This document shows positions 35,231-45,239 of a stretch of 64,000 nt of DNA, piece after piece; position 1 is the first letter of the stretch; each line of letters opens with the position of its first letter. The notes beneath the pieces were generated by a model that made no database searches, was not told where the DNA came from, and saw only the letters and a program-made list of their open reading frames with translations. The DNA is taken from contig OY782875.1 in assembly GCA_963678565.1 (NCBI GenBank), positions 2,852,001 through 2,916,000 of the forward strand. The letters are read 5' to 3'. Made by a program: the position numbers and the translations under genes. The stretch is from SKHV01 sp963678565. GTDB lineage: Bacteria > Bacteroidota > Bacteroidia > Bacteroidales > Prolixibacteraceae.

Positions 35231-36073
35231 ATGGACGAGGCATTTTTTAAACTCATTGATCCTATTATCGATTTAGGATTCAAAGAAGATATCAACACTG
35301 GTGATTTAACTACCGATTTGCTAATTGCAAAAGAAGAACGAACAACCGCAGTTTTAATAGCAAAAGCCGACGGAATTATTGCCGGATTACCCTTAGTAGA
35401 ATACATTTTCAAAAAGCTCGACAAAGAGTTCCATTTCAACCCGAATTGCGCCGATGGTGATAAAATAATGAAAGGGGAAATAATTGCCACATTTAGTGGT
35501 GCTCATCGTGCAATTTTAACTGGAGAAAGACTCGCATTAAACTTTTTGCAACGACTTTCGGGGATTGCTACCGAAACAGCCAAATACGTAGAAGCCACAA
35601 AAGGCACAAAAACTGTAATTCTCGACACACGCAAAACAATACCAGGTCATCGATTGCTCGATAAATATGCCGTAAAAAAAGGTGGTGGAACTAATCATCG
35701 TATGGGGCTTTTCGACATGGTGATGATTAAAGACAATCACATTGAAGTTGCCGGAGGGATTAAAAAAGCGGTAGAAGCCATTCGCCCTAAAATTAACAAA
35801 AGCATTAAAATCGAGGTTGAAACTACGAACTTGCAAGAAGTTCAGGAAGCAATCGATGCAGGCGCCGATATTATTATGCTCGACAATATGGATAATAAAA
35901 GTATGACCAAAGCAGTACAACTAATTGGAAACAAAGCAAAAACCGAAGCCTCTGGCAATATGACCCTTGAAAGAATCCAGGACGTAGCAAAAACTGGCGT
36001 AGATTTTATTTCAATTGGAGCCTTAACCCACTCTGTTTTAGCATTAGATATTAGTCAAAAAATTGTAAAATAA
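35231..36073 (+). CDS. nadC: Quinolinate phosphoribosyltransferase
   Basis: The 280-residue protein has the NadC landmarks: NTGDLTTDLL at the start, the active-site GERLALNFLQRLSGIAT, LDTRKTIPGHRLLDKYAV and KDNHIEVAGG, plus IEVETTNLQEV near the barrel end. It converts quinolinate and PRPP to nicotinate mononucleotide. It is the second gene of the nadB-nadC-coaX operon; coaX begins one base after its stop. Confidence 0.95.
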   Translation: MDEAFFKLIDPIIDLGFKEDINTGDLTTDLLIAKEERTTAVLIAKADGIIAGLPLVEYIFKKLDKEFHFNPNCADGDKIMKGEIIATFSGAHRAILTGERLALNFLQRLSGIATETAKYVEATKGTKTVILDTRKTIPGHRLLDKYAVKKGGGTNHRMGLFDMVMIKDNHIEVAGGIKKAVEAIRPKINKSIKIEVETTNLQEVQEAIDAGADIIMLDNMDNKSMTKAVQLIGNKAKTEASGNMTLERIQDVAKTGVDFISIGALTHSVLALDISQKIVK

Positions 36074-36074
36074 C

Positions 36075-36818
36075 TTGGACTCCTTAATCATCGACATAGG
36101 CAATAGCCGCACAAAACTAGCTGTATTTAACAACGATAAGCTTATTCGAATTTTTAATATTGAACAGGTAACTGACGCAAGCATTGAAAATATTCTTGTG
36201 CAGTATCCAGCTATTACACAGTGTATTGTTTCAAATGTTGGAGATCAAAACGATTCAATATATAAAATTGGAAAGAATAAAATTAAACACACCATAAATT
36301 TCGATTCAGATTTAAAAATCCCAATTGAAAATTTATACGAAACTCCTGAAACTTTAGGGAAAGATAGATTGGCTGCTGCGATTGGTGCAAATTTCATGTT
36401 TCCAAATCAAAATCTGATTGTTATAGATGCAGGCACCGCCATCACTTATGAATTTGTAAATAGTAAAAACCAATACCTTGGTGGATACATAACTCCAGGA
36501 ATACAAACCCGTTTAAATAGTTTGAATCACTACACCTCAAAGCTACCGCTATTAAATCCCGAAATTATTAAAAATAAAATTGGAAAATCAACCAAAAGCT
36601 CAATTTTGGGTGGCTTGCAAAAAAGTATTAGCGGAGAATTCAAGGAGGTCATTTCAATGTTTAATGTTGAAACAGAGAAAATCAAACTAATACTCACTGG
36701 TGGAAATTCAGACTATTTTGATAAAATATTAAAAAATTACAAATTTGTACCACTCGAAATTACATTAATTGGTTTAAATAGATTACTAAATTATAACTTA
36801 GCCGACCGATCCTTGTGA
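36075..36818 (+). CDS. coaX: Type III pantothenate kinase
   Basis: The 247-residue protein has the CoaX motifs: the phosphate-1 motif DIGNSRTKLAVF, the core VIDAGTAITYEFV and GGYITPGIQTRLNSL. It phosphorylates pantothenate, the first step of CoA synthesis. The start is TTG at 36075; no in-frame ATG gives the complete phosphate-binding motif. It follows nadC after 1 nt, so translation is coupled. Confidence 0.92.
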   Translation: MDSLIIDIGNSRTKLAVFNNDKLIRIFNIEQVTDASIENILVQYPAITQCIVSNVGDQNDSIYKIGKNKIKHTINFDSDLKIPIENLYETPETLGKDRLAAAIGANFMFPNQNLIVIDAGTAITYEFVNSKNQYLGGYITPGIQTRLNSLNHYTSKLPLLNPEIIKNKIGKSTKSSILGGLQKSISGEFKEVISMFNVETEKIKLILTGGNSDYFDKILKNYKFVPLEITLIGLNRLLNYNLADRSL

Positions 36819-36841
36819 AGGATTCAATTAAATACTGGCAC

Positions 36842-36849
36842 TATATTTG
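36842..36849 (+). promoter_or_regulatory. -7 promoter element for the 36881 gene
   Basis: TATATTTG matches TAnnTTTG and lies 31 nt before the ATG at 36881. Confidence 0.5.
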
Positions 36850-36880
36850 AAACTTGAATAAAAAACAATATTGAACGATT

Positions 36881-38482
36881 ATGAAATTTACAAAGCACGT
36901 TTTAAGCATCATCCTATTCATCTTTGCGGTGAGTACTACTTTTGCGCAAAGGAAAATAACTGGGACAATTTACAAGGATGGCGAACCTGCCGCTGGGATC
37001 GTTGTTGAAGGCCATAAAACAAATGATTCATATTATACCAGTTTCGATGGTAAATACGAATTATCTATTTCTGAAAAATCAAAATGGTTAAGATTCTCCT
37101 ACGGAGAGGAAACCAAAAAGTTAGACATTGTTGGAAACAGCGACGATGTAATTAACTTCAGTTGGGATGGAACTGAAATTCCCAAAAAAGGTGAAAACCT
37201 AATTGATAAAAGAAATATAAAAGAGTTACAGCAAGATCAAGTATCTGATTTCTTAGATAACTTTTCTTTATATTCTGAATATTTCAAGCAAAAAGAGTTT
37301 GAATTAGGTTTTGAAAATTGGAAAGCGATTTATGAAAAATATCCATATTCAACTGCTCAAATATATATCGATGGTATAAAGATGTATGAAGATAAAATTG
37401 AGAATGTTTTAGATCGTTCAAAAAAACTAGTTTATCTCGATTCAATCATGAGCATTTATGATAAACGAATTGAGTATTTAGGTAACAAAGGAGATTTATT
37501 AGGAAGAAAAGCTGCAAAATATCTAGAAGTTGTTTTAACTGCTGATGTTGAAGAAGACGAATTGATTAAAGGGATTAAAAAAGGTTATGGTTACGCTCAA
37601 ACCTCAATGGAGGAAATGAAAGATGAAACACAACCTGCCGTTTTAGTGCTTTTCTTACAATCAGCAAAAAAACTTTACACGCTGGATGAAATCAACAAAG
37701 AAGTAGTACTTGATAACTACGAAAAGGTTATGTCGATTTTGGAAAAACAAGTGAACAACGAAGAATTAGCTGAAAAAGCAAATCAGGCAATACCGCTTGT
37801 CGTTTCAATTATTGAGAGCGCTGATGTTTTTGATTGCGAATCGATTGAATCTATTTACGGAGCAAAAATTAAAGAAAGTCCAGAAGATGTAGCGTTAATT
37901 AAGAAAGTAATTAACATGTTGCAAGATGAAAATTGCAACGGTCCTTTGTTAACCGAATTATCAGAAAAACTATATGAACTAGAACCAAGCGCTGAATCTG
38001 CATTTAACATGGCACGCTTGTTCTTAAAAGCAGATGATAATGATAAAGCATTTGAATATTACGCTAAAGCGTACAACAGCGCAGACGATAGTGAAGCAAA
38101 AGCAAAATATTATTTCGAAGCCGCACAACTTTCATTTGATTTATCAAAATACAGAGATGCAAGAGATTTTGCGAAGAAAGCAATTCAAGCAGATCCCTCT
38201 TATTGTAAAGCTTACATGATGATAGGAGAAGCTTATGCACAAGCAAGTAAAAGCTTTGAAGGAACTAAATTTGAAAAAGATGCAGTATTCTGGGTAGTTG
38301 TCGACTATTTCAAGAAAGCAGCTCAAGGAAATTGCACCTCAGACGCAAAACAAAAAGTGGATTATTATAGTAATTACTTCCCTAAAAAAGATGAAATTTT
38401 CTATAACACTTTAACCGAAGGTGATAAATACAAAGTTGGTGGTTGGATAAACGAAACAACAACAATCCGTGCAAAAAAGTAA
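36881..38482 (+). CDS. Exported TPR protein with carboxypeptidase-like regulatory domain
   Basis: The 533-residue protein has a signal peptide (MKFTKHVLSIILFIFAVSTTFAQ), then a beta-sandwich of the CarboxypepD regulatory type (about 24-105; ITGTIYKDGEPAAGIVVEG, SFDGKYELSIS). A long TPR region follows (about 115-500), with clear units such as NMARLFLKADDNDKAFEYY, YRDARDFAKKAIQADPSY and AYMMIGEAYAQA. It probably acts as a periplasmic scaffold. It sits between coaX and lptC, a common order in Bacteroidota, and overlaps lptC by 14 nt. Confidence 0.85.
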   Translation: MKFTKHVLSIILFIFAVSTTFAQRKITGTIYKDGEPAAGIVVEGHKTNDSYYTSFDGKYELSISEKSKWLRFSYGEETKKLDIVGNSDDVINFSWDGTEIPKKGENLIDKRNIKELQQDQVSDFLDNFSLYSEYFKQKEFELGFENWKAIYEKYPYSTAQIYIDGIKMYEDKIENVLDRSKKLVYLDSIMSIYDKRIEYLGNKGDLLGRKAAKYLEVVLTADVEEDELIKGIKKGYGYAQTSMEEMKDETQPAVLVLFLQSAKKLYTLDEINKEVVLDNYEKVMSILEKQVNNEELAEKANQAIPLVVSIIESADVFDCESIESIYGAKIKESPEDVALIKKVINMLQDENCNGPLLTELSEKLYELEPSAESAFNMARLFLKADDNDKAFEYYAKAYNSADDSEAKAKYYFEAAQLSFDLSKYRDARDFAKKAIQADPSYCKAYMMIGEAYAQASKSFEGTKFEKDAVFWVVVDYFKKAAQGNCTSDAKQKVDYYSNYFPKKDEIFYNTLTEGDKYKVGGWINETTTIRAKK

Positions 38483-39059
38483 ATTTCAGATATTAGAAAT
38501 AAATAAAATTATAAAAAGCATTGCAGCCATTTTTGGTGCTGCAATGCTTTTTTCAGCTTGTCAAAAAAATAATGTCGAGCAAATTAAATCATTTTCACAT
38601 CCTGAAGGGGCTCCTGAAATGGTTGCCGATAGTTTTACACTAATTTATTCCGACTCCTCGATTGTTCGTTTTAAATTAACAACCCCCAAAATGTTAATCT
38701 ACGAAGATGAAAAAGAGCCCTATAAAGAATTCCCCAATGGAATGTTGGTTGAAAAGTTTAATACCGACCTTCAAATAATCTCCTACTTAAGGGCTGATTA
38801 TGGTAAGCATTATGAAAAGAAAGACTTGTATGAGTGTAAACATAATGTTGTAGCGATTAACGAAAAAGGAGACACTTTAAAGACCAACCATTTGTTTTGG
38901 GATGAGAAAAATGAAAGAATATATTCCGATGAATATGTTCAGATAATCGGAAAGGATCAAATTCTTCATGGTACGGGCTTCGAATCCGACCCACAATTCT
39001 TTGACGTAGAACTTACCAACCCTCAAGGTCCAATTTATTTCGATGTTGAGGAAGAATAG
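38469..39059 (+). CDS. lptC: LPS export protein LptC
   Basis: The 196-residue protein starts at GTG (38469), because the only ATG near the start falls inside the membrane anchor. The N-terminal anchor ends in LFSACQ (Cys31), so it may be a lipoprotein instead of a bitopic protein. The beta-jellyroll body has strands typical of LptC (YSDSSIVRFKLTTPKML, YLRADYGKHYEKKDLYECKHNVV, DEKNERIYSDEYVQI). It carries LPS across the periplasm with LptA. It overlaps the TPR gene by 14 nt. Confidence 0.85.
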   Translation: MQKSKFQILEINKIIKSIAAIFGAAMLFSACQKNNVEQIKSFSHPEGAPEMVADSFTLIYSDSSIVRFKLTTPKMLIYEDEKEPYKEFPNGMLVEKFNTDLQIISYLRADYGKHYEKKDLYECKHNVVAINEKGDTLKTNHLFWDEKNERIYSDEYVQIIGKDQILHGTGFESDPQFFDVELTNPQGPIYFDVEEE

Positions 39060-39107
39060 TTTCGGTTTTGTATATTTATCGCAAATAACAGAAGGGTTGA
39101 TAGAAGA

Positions 39108-40376
39108 ATGAACGATATCATCATCATTATTATTACAATATTATTTTCTGCATTCTTTTCGGGGATGGAAATTGCTTTCGTTTCTGCTAATAAAATGAGT
39201 TTGGAACTCGACAAAAAGCAGAATACACTTGCCTCTGGATTAATGAATATCTACACATCGAACCCAGAGAAATACATCACAACCATGTTGGTTGGAAATA
39301 ATATTTCTTTAGTTATCTATGGTTTAGCAATTGCCAATTTGCTTGAACCTGTAATTATGATTTATATAAGTTCCGATGTTTTAATCCTTTTAATTCAAAC
39401 CATCATTTCTACTTTCATCATTCTGTTTACCGCAGAATTTTTGCCTAAAACCTTAATTCGTTTAAATCCGAATGGAGCACTAAAATACATGGCACTTCCG
39501 GTATTCCTATTTTATATTGTGCTTTGGCCAATTTCAAGTTTCTCAATATTTTTATCTCGCGGAATAATAAAATACTTGTTTAGAAAAAAGATCGACAGCA
39601 ATTCAAATGGAAATATCTTTACAAAAGTAGATCTCAATCATTACATCAACCAACCAGAAATACAACCAACCAGTGTAGAAAAAGAAGATGAGAATGAAGT
39701 ACGACTCTTCAAAAACGCATTAGACTTTTCGAAAGTAAAAGTACGTGATTGCATGATACCGCGCACTGAAATTGATGCATTCGATATCGACTCAAATATT
39801 GATTTACTAAAATCAAAATTTACCGAAACAGGACACTCTAAAATTCTAATCTTTCAAGAAACTCAAGACAATATCGTAGGATACATTCATACTTCGCAAC
39901 TATTTAGCAATCCCACTTCAATTAAAACAATATTGAACAATATCATTATTGTTCCCGAAACCATGTCGGCAAGTAAACTGCTTGGAACTTTTACACAAAA
40001 ACACCGAAGCATAGCATTGGTAGTCGACGAGTTTGGAGGAACTTCAGGATTGGTTACCACCGAAGATATTCTGGAAGAAATATTTGGTGAAATAGAAGAT
40101 GAACACGACACCGACGATCTGGTATTCAAAAAGGTAAAAGAAAATGAATGGATCATCTCTGGTAGATCGGAGATAAATTATCTCAACGAAGAATGCAACA
40201 TGCTGCTTCCCGAAGCAGAAGAGTTTGACACTTTAGCCGGATACATCCTAAATATTCACGAAAATATTCCTAAAACCAATACAATTATTACCTCCGAAAC
40301 CTACGAGTTTAGGATTTTAAAAGCTTCAAACACAAAAATAGAATTAGTTCAAGTAAAATTGATTGAGGAAAATTAA
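39108..40376 (+). CDS. CNNM/CorC-family membrane protein (GldE-like)
   Basis: The 422-residue protein has a DUF21/CNNM transmembrane domain (about 1-150, with SGMEIAFVSANKM near the start), a CBS pair (about 200-320; RDCMIPRTEIDAFD, VVDEFGGTSGLVTTEDILEEIFGEI) and a C-terminal CorC/HlyC domain (about 330-420). Proteins of this type handle magnesium or cobalt, and the Bacteroidota copy next to lptC and PpiD is often called GldE. Magnesium efflux is known only for some relatives. It follows lptC by 48 nt. Confidence 0.85.
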   Translation: MNDIIIIIITILFSAFFSGMEIAFVSANKMSLELDKKQNTLASGLMNIYTSNPEKYITTMLVGNNISLVIYGLAIANLLEPVIMIYISSDVLILLIQTIISTFIILFTAEFLPKTLIRLNPNGALKYMALPVFLFYIVLWPISSFSIFLSRGIIKYLFRKKIDSNSNGNIFTKVDLNHYINQPEIQPTSVEKEDENEVRLFKNALDFSKVKVRDCMIPRTEIDAFDIDSNIDLLKSKFTETGHSKILIFQETQDNIVGYIHTSQLFSNPTSIKTILNNIIIVPETMSASKLLGTFTQKHRSIALVVDEFGGTSGLVTTEDILEEIFGEIEDEHDTDDLVFKKVKENEWIISGRSEINYLNEECNMLLPEAEEFDTLAGYILNIHENIPKTNTIITSETYEFRILKASNTKIELVQVKLIEEN

Positions 40377-40462
40377 ACATCATTTAGGTTAGAAAGCTAA
40401 AATTATTATCTTCGTAGCTCTAAAAATTTAACCATTTATTAGCAATAATAAGTTCAACGCAA

Positions 40463-42577
40463 ATGGCAACTTTACAGAAATTAAGAAACAACGCTAGTAT
40501 ATTACTTGCAACAGTAATCTTTATTGCATTAGCAGCATTTATACTTGGAGACCTGTTAAAATCAGGTAGTTCATTATTGAGAGGAAAACAAATGGAAATT
40601 GCAGAAATCAATGATCATTCAATTGATTATAGAGATTTCCAAGAGAATTTTGAAAACTTCTCAAACATTTATAAATCAAACAACAACGTTAGTTCATTAG
40701 ACGACAACGCTTACAAACAAGTATTGGATCAAACATGGGAATTCATTTTAACTGAAACCATCATGGGAGATGTATACGAAGAGGTTGGAATTGATGTTAC
40801 TGCTGAAGAAATGTTTGATTTGGTTCAAGGTAGCAATTTGCACCCTTTCATGATTCAATTGTTTGGAAATCCTCAAACAGGTGAAGCCGATAAAGGTCAA
40901 ATCATCCGTTTTCTAAAATACGTTCAAGAAAATCCTGATTCAGAACAAGCTGCTTATTGGTTAAACATTGAAAAGCAAATGCTTGCAGCGCAAAAAAACA
41001 CAAAATATACAACATTGGTTGGTAAAGGCTTGTACGTAAATAATCTTCAGGCTCAAAAAAGCATTGAAGAAAAAGCGAAGAAAGTAGATGTAAAATGGGT
41101 CGGAACAAAATTAACTGAGGTTGCAGATAGTTTGGTAACAGTTACCGACGCTCAACTTCAAGCATATTACGATGCCAACATTGAAAAATACAAGCAAGAC
41201 GAGAGCCGTACAATTAAATATGTCGCTTTTGATATCAAACCATCGCAAGAGGATGTTGTAGAAACTGAAAAGCAAATCAAAAACTTGAAAAAAGATTTTG
41301 AACGCGCTGAAGACAATGTTCAATTTGTGAACATCAATGCTGATTCTCGTTTTGAAGATGTATACAATACCAAAGAACAATTAACTGCTGCGGTAGCTGA
41401 CTGGGCTTTCGATGCAAAAGTTGGCGATGTTTATGGACCTTACCGCGAAGGAATGGTTTTTAAAATGTTGAAATTAAACGAAACAAAAATGCTTCCTGAT
41501 TCAGTTAAAGCAAGTCATATTTTATTAAGAGCTCAAACTGCGGAAGAAGCTCAATATGCAGCGCTTACTATTGATAGCTTAAAAAATGCAATCGAAGCAA
41601 AAGAAATTACATTTGAGCAAGCAGCGATTGACAACTCGCAAGATGGTTCCGCTACAAACGGTGGCGATTTAGGTTGGTTTTCTCGCGGAGCAATGGTAGC
41701 ACCATTTGAAAAAGCAGCTTTTAGAGCTGATAAAAATGAATTGGTAATTGTTCAAACTCAGTTCGGAATCCATTTGATTAAAGTTACTGCGCAAGGTGGA
41801 AAATCGAAAAACGTGCAGTTGGCAGTTGTCGATCGCGAAATCATTCCTAGCAATACAACTTATCAGAATATTTATTCAGAAGCTAGTCGTTTTGCTGCAA
41901 ACTCACAGGATGCAGAAGGTTTAGCTGGAGTAGCAAGTGATGAAAAACTTCCGGTTCGCACAGCAGTTATTGGTAAAAATGATCGTACCCTTGCTGGATT
42001 AGGAAATGCGAGAGCAATTGCCAGGGCAGCTTACTTAAACTCTGAGGTAGGAGAACTAGCCGTTGGAAACGATGAATCTGCTATTTTCGAATTAGATGAT
42101 AAATTTGTTGTTGCAGCGGTAACCAACAAAACAGAAGAAGGCTACAAGCCGTTCGAAAGCATTAAAAATACAATCCGTTTCGAAGTTATTAAAGAAGAAA
42201 AAAGAGCATATTTAGCTGAAAAATTTGCGTCAGCAAAAGGTGCATCAATTGAAGAAACGGCTAAAAATTTAGACTTAACCGTTGGAACGGCTACCGATTT
42301 TAACTTGAACTATGGTTCAATCACTAAAATAGGTTTCGACAATGCAGTAAATGGTGCAGCTTCGGTATTAGAGGTGGGTAAACAATCAGAACCAATTAAA
42401 GGAAAAACAGGGGTTTACATTCTTACTTTAACCGACATTAAATCAAATGATGTTCCAAGCATTGAAGAAGAAAAACAAAACTTAATTGCAAATTCAAGTT
42501 ACCGTGCATCTTATCAGGCCTATCAAACACTGAAAGATGAAGCTGACATTGACGATATGAGACTTAAATTCTACTAG
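40463..42577 (+). CDS. Peptidylprolyl isomerase PpiD/SurA-like
   Basis: The 704-residue protein has an N-terminal membrane anchor (ASILLATVIFIALAAFILGDLL), a SurA_N-type helical domain, a parvulin domain (about 350-455; DSVKASHILLRAQTAEEA, NGGDLGWFSRGAMVAPFEKA, QTQFGIHLIKV) and a long C-terminal helical part. It is a periplasmic-side folding factor of the PpiD type that assists outer-membrane proteins. It ends the cluster coaX-TPR-lptC-CorC-PpiD and is followed by a terminator. Confidence 0.88.
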   Translation: MATLQKLRNNASILLATVIFIALAAFILGDLLKSGSSLLRGKQMEIAEINDHSIDYRDFQENFENFSNIYKSNNNVSSLDDNAYKQVLDQTWEFILTETIMGDVYEEVGIDVTAEEMFDLVQGSNLHPFMIQLFGNPQTGEADKGQIIRFLKYVQENPDSEQAAYWLNIEKQMLAAQKNTKYTTLVGKGLYVNNLQAQKSIEEKAKKVDVKWVGTKLTEVADSLVTVTDAQLQAYYDANIEKYKQDESRTIKYVAFDIKPSQEDVVETEKQIKNLKKDFERAEDNVQFVNINADSRFEDVYNTKEQLTAAVADWAFDAKVGDVYGPYREGMVFKMLKLNETKMLPDSVKASHILLRAQTAEEAQYAALTIDSLKNAIEAKEITFEQAAIDNSQDGSATNGGDLGWFSRGAMVAPFEKAAFRADKNELVIVQTQFGIHLIKVTAQGGKSKNVQLAVVDREIIPSNTTYQNIYSEASRFAANSQDAEGLAGVASDEKLPVRTAVIGKNDRTLAGLGNARAIARAAYLNSEVGELAVGNDESAIFELDDKFVVAAVTNKTEEGYKPFESIKNTIRFEVIKEEKRAYLAEKFASAKGASIEETAKNLDLTVGTATDFNLNYGSITKIGFDNAVNGAASVLEVGKQSEPIKGKTGVYILTLTDIKSNDVPSIEEEKQNLIANSSYRASYQAYQTLKDEADIDDMRLKFY

Positions 42578-42598
42578 TAGAATCTATAAAACAAAGAG

Positions 42599-42624
42599 AA
42601 AGCCGTTTTTTAACGGCTTTTTTT
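42599..42624 (+). terminator. Intrinsic terminator after the PpiD gene
   Basis: AAAGCCGTT (42599-42607) and AACGGCTTT (42612-42620) form a 9-bp stem with a 4-nt loop, followed by a run of T. A textbook rho-independent terminator on the plus strand. Confidence 0.9.
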
Positions 42625-42644
42625 ATGCCCTAGCGCAACCTTCC

Positions 42645-42672
42645 TTGTACTTATTTCATCTAAGTATTTTTG
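42645..42672 (+). promoter_or_regulatory. Promoter for the TonB receptor operon
   Basis: TTG (42645-42647), a 17-nt spacer and TATTTTTG (42665-42672) match the Bacteroidota -33/-7 promoter well. It lies 115 nt before the ATG at 42788, after the terminator, so the transcript has a leader. Confidence 0.6.
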
Positions 42673-42787
42673 TATTTCATATAATAATTGAAATTTAATG
42701 TCGTTTTTGAAAACAACAATCATATTTTTAACCAATAAAATGTAACATTTTTCCCCTATTGAAAACTACATTACCAAACATTTGTAC

Positions 42788-45235
42788 ATGAAAAAATTAT
42801 TTACAAGTTTATCCCTACTTCTTATGGTCTCGGCTTTATTCGCTCAAAACTATACCATTAGCGGTTATGTGCGTGAAAAAAAGAGTAATGAGCGTTTAAT
42901 AAACGCCAACATTTACGACGAGATCAGTCTAAAAGTAGCAACCGCTAACAAATATGGTTTCTACAGTATCACACTCCCCAAAGGAAAAGTAACTCTAACC
43001 GCTTCGTATGTTGGTTATGGGAGTCAGTCTGTTGAACTAAATGTTCAAAAGGATACTATTATCAATTTTGAGTTAGAGTTCAACAGCGAAGATATTGAGT
43101 CGGTAACGGTTTATGGTAGTGTGAATCAAAACAAAGTAGAAAGTAGCGAAATGAGCGTTACGGAACTCACTGGAGCCAAAATCGATAAAATCCCGGTAAT
43201 GATGGGAGAAGCAGACGTACTCAAAGTGGTTCAACTTCTTCCTGGTGTGCAATCCGGAATGGAAGGTACCAGCGGAATTTATGTTCGAGGTGGCGGCCCC
43301 GATCAAAACTTATTTCTACTCGATGGCGTTCCGGTTTACAATGCATCTCACTTAATGGGTTTCTTTTCTGTATTTAATCCCGATGCGATCAAAACTGTAA
43401 AACTTTATAAAGGTGGATTCCCAGCTCGTTATGGAGGACGACTGTCTTCGGTAGTTGATATTTCGATGAAAGATGGAAATATGAATGAATTTCACGGAGA
43501 CCTTTCTGTTGGCTTATTGACTTCTAAAATAATGTTAGAAGGACCATTAGTAAAAGAAAAAACGTCCTTCATGTTGTCAGCACGAAGAACCTATTTCGAT
43601 GTATTTCTGAAACCAGTAATTGCCTACCAAAATATGAAGTGGGACGAAAATATTGATGCCGGCGCTTACATAAACGATTATAACCTGAAAATAAATCATG
43701 TATTTTCTGATCGTAGCAGACTCTATTTTAGTGGCTATTTAGGAGAAGATCATTTGCATGAATCGTATGATGATGAATACACCTATCATCGTGATAATAA
43801 AACATATACTGATCAGTATGAAGATGAGTTCGGGTTAAGCTGGGGCAATAAAATTGCATCCCTACGTTGGAATTATCTTATTTCCCCAAAGTTGTTCAGC
43901 AATACAACCGTAACCTACAGTAAATATAAATTCAATACTTATTATGACTATTATTATAATGACGGCTACGAGAATACAGAATCGAACGATATTTTCGACT
44001 ATTTTTCAGGAATTGAAGACATTACCTTAAAAGCCGATTTTGACTATTACCCAAATAGTAATCACTCAATAAAATTCGGAACAAGTTACATTAACCATTA
44101 CTTTACACCTGGGGCAGTAACTATCGATTCCGATTATATTGAAGATGATATCCAAGCCTATATCGATTCTGCTTTCCAAAATCAGGATGTGTATGCGCAC
44201 GATGTTTCTGCATATTTTGAGGATGATATTAAGCTCAGTCCACTATTCAAACTAAACGCAGGCCTACACCTGTCATGGTTCAATGTAGATGGTGAAAATT
44301 ATTTAAATCTGCAACCAAGACTATCAATGCGTTATAAAGCGCGTGAAAACTTATCGTTTAAAGCCGCTTATTCAAGAATGGTGCAACATGTTCATTTGCT
44401 TAATTACTCAGGAATTAGCTTACCAACCGACCTTTGGTTACCTGTAACTAAAAGGTTTGAGCCACCAGTATCAGATCAAATTGCAGCAGGACTGGCACTT
44501 AATTTACCAAATAATTTAGTTTTCACCACCGAAGGTTTTTATAAAACCATGCACAACTTAATTGAATACAAAGAAGGAGCTTCGTTTAATGGAACTGCAT
44601 CTAATTGGGAAGATAAAGTTGAAAAAGGAGATGGATGGTCTTATGGTGCCGAGTTTATGCTCGAAAAAACCATTGGCAAAACAACGGGATGGATAGGTTA
44701 TACACTTGCTTGGAACTGGCGCCAATTTGACGAATTAAACTTTGGCAACAAATTCCCGGCAAAATACGACCGCCGAAACGATATCAGTGTTGTTATAATG
44801 CATGAGTTTAGCAAAAAATTCGATATTGGTTTGATTTGGGTATACGGAACCGGTAATGCTGTAACTCTTGCTTCGTCGGAATATGAATTAGCACAATTAA
44901 ATCCGACACATAGAAATAATTATAATTACTGGGAATCAAGAGACATTAAGCTTTATAAAGGTCGCAACAATTATCGTATGCCTGCTTATCAGCGTATGGA
45001 TTTAGGTTTTAATTGGCACAAAAAGAAAAAGCATGGAATACGTACATGGAGCTTGTCAATTTACAATGCCTACAATCGACAAAACCCATTCTTTATGATG
45101 TGGGATACCGAATATTCTGAGAAGATAATTGAAACGCAAGAAGGAACAACTTGGGAAACAGTTCGTGAAACAAAACTAAAACAAGTAAGCATCTTCCCTA
45201 TTCTTCCAACCTTTACCTATTCATTCAAATTTTAA
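42788..45235 (+). CDS. TonB-dependent outer-membrane receptor
   Basis: The 815-residue protein starts MKKLFTSLSLLLMVSALFAQ (signal peptide). A CarboxypepD regulatory domain follows (about 22-100; ISGYVREKKSNERLINANI), then a plug domain with VRGGGPDQNLFLLDGVPVYN and GGFPARYGGRLSSVVDI, and a 22-strand barrel rich in aromatic residues. It imports a large ligand using TonB energy. It is followed after 4 nt by a DUF4249 lipoprotein, the usual partner for this receptor class, which differs from SusCD. The ligand is unknown; iron or oligopeptides are possible. Confidence 0.9.
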   Translation: MKKLFTSLSLLLMVSALFAQNYTISGYVREKKSNERLINANIYDEISLKVATANKYGFYSITLPKGKVTLTASYVGYGSQSVELNVQKDTIINFELEFNSEDIESVTVYGSVNQNKVESSEMSVTELTGAKIDKIPVMMGEADVLKVVQLLPGVQSGMEGTSGIYVRGGGPDQNLFLLDGVPVYNASHLMGFFSVFNPDAIKTVKLYKGGFPARYGGRLSSVVDISMKDGNMNEFHGDLSVGLLTSKIMLEGPLVKEKTSFMLSARRTYFDVFLKPVIAYQNMKWDENIDAGAYINDYNLKINHVFSDRSRLYFSGYLGEDHLHESYDDEYTYHRDNKTYTDQYEDEFGLSWGNKIASLRWNYLISPKLFSNTTVTYSKYKFNTYYDYYYNDGYENTESNDIFDYFSGIEDITLKADFDYYPNSNHSIKFGTSYINHYFTPGAVTIDSDYIEDDIQAYIDSAFQNQDVYAHDVSAYFEDDIKLSPLFKLNAGLHLSWFNVDGENYLNLQPRLSMRYKARENLSFKAAYSRMVQHVHLLNYSGISLPTDLWLPVTKRFEPPVSDQIAAGLALNLPNNLVFTTEGFYKTMHNLIEYKEGASFNGTASNWEDKVEKGDGWSYGAEFMLEKTIGKTTGWIGYTLAWNWRQFDELNFGNKFPAKYDRRNDISVVIMHEFSKKFDIGLIWVYGTGNAVTLASSEYELAQLNPTHRNNYNYWESRDIKLYKGRNNYRMPAYQRMDLGFNWHKKKKHGIRTWSLSIYNAYNRQNPFFMMWDTEYSEKIIETQEGTTWETVRETKLKQVSIFPILPTFTYSFKF

Positions 45236-45239
45236 GGCT

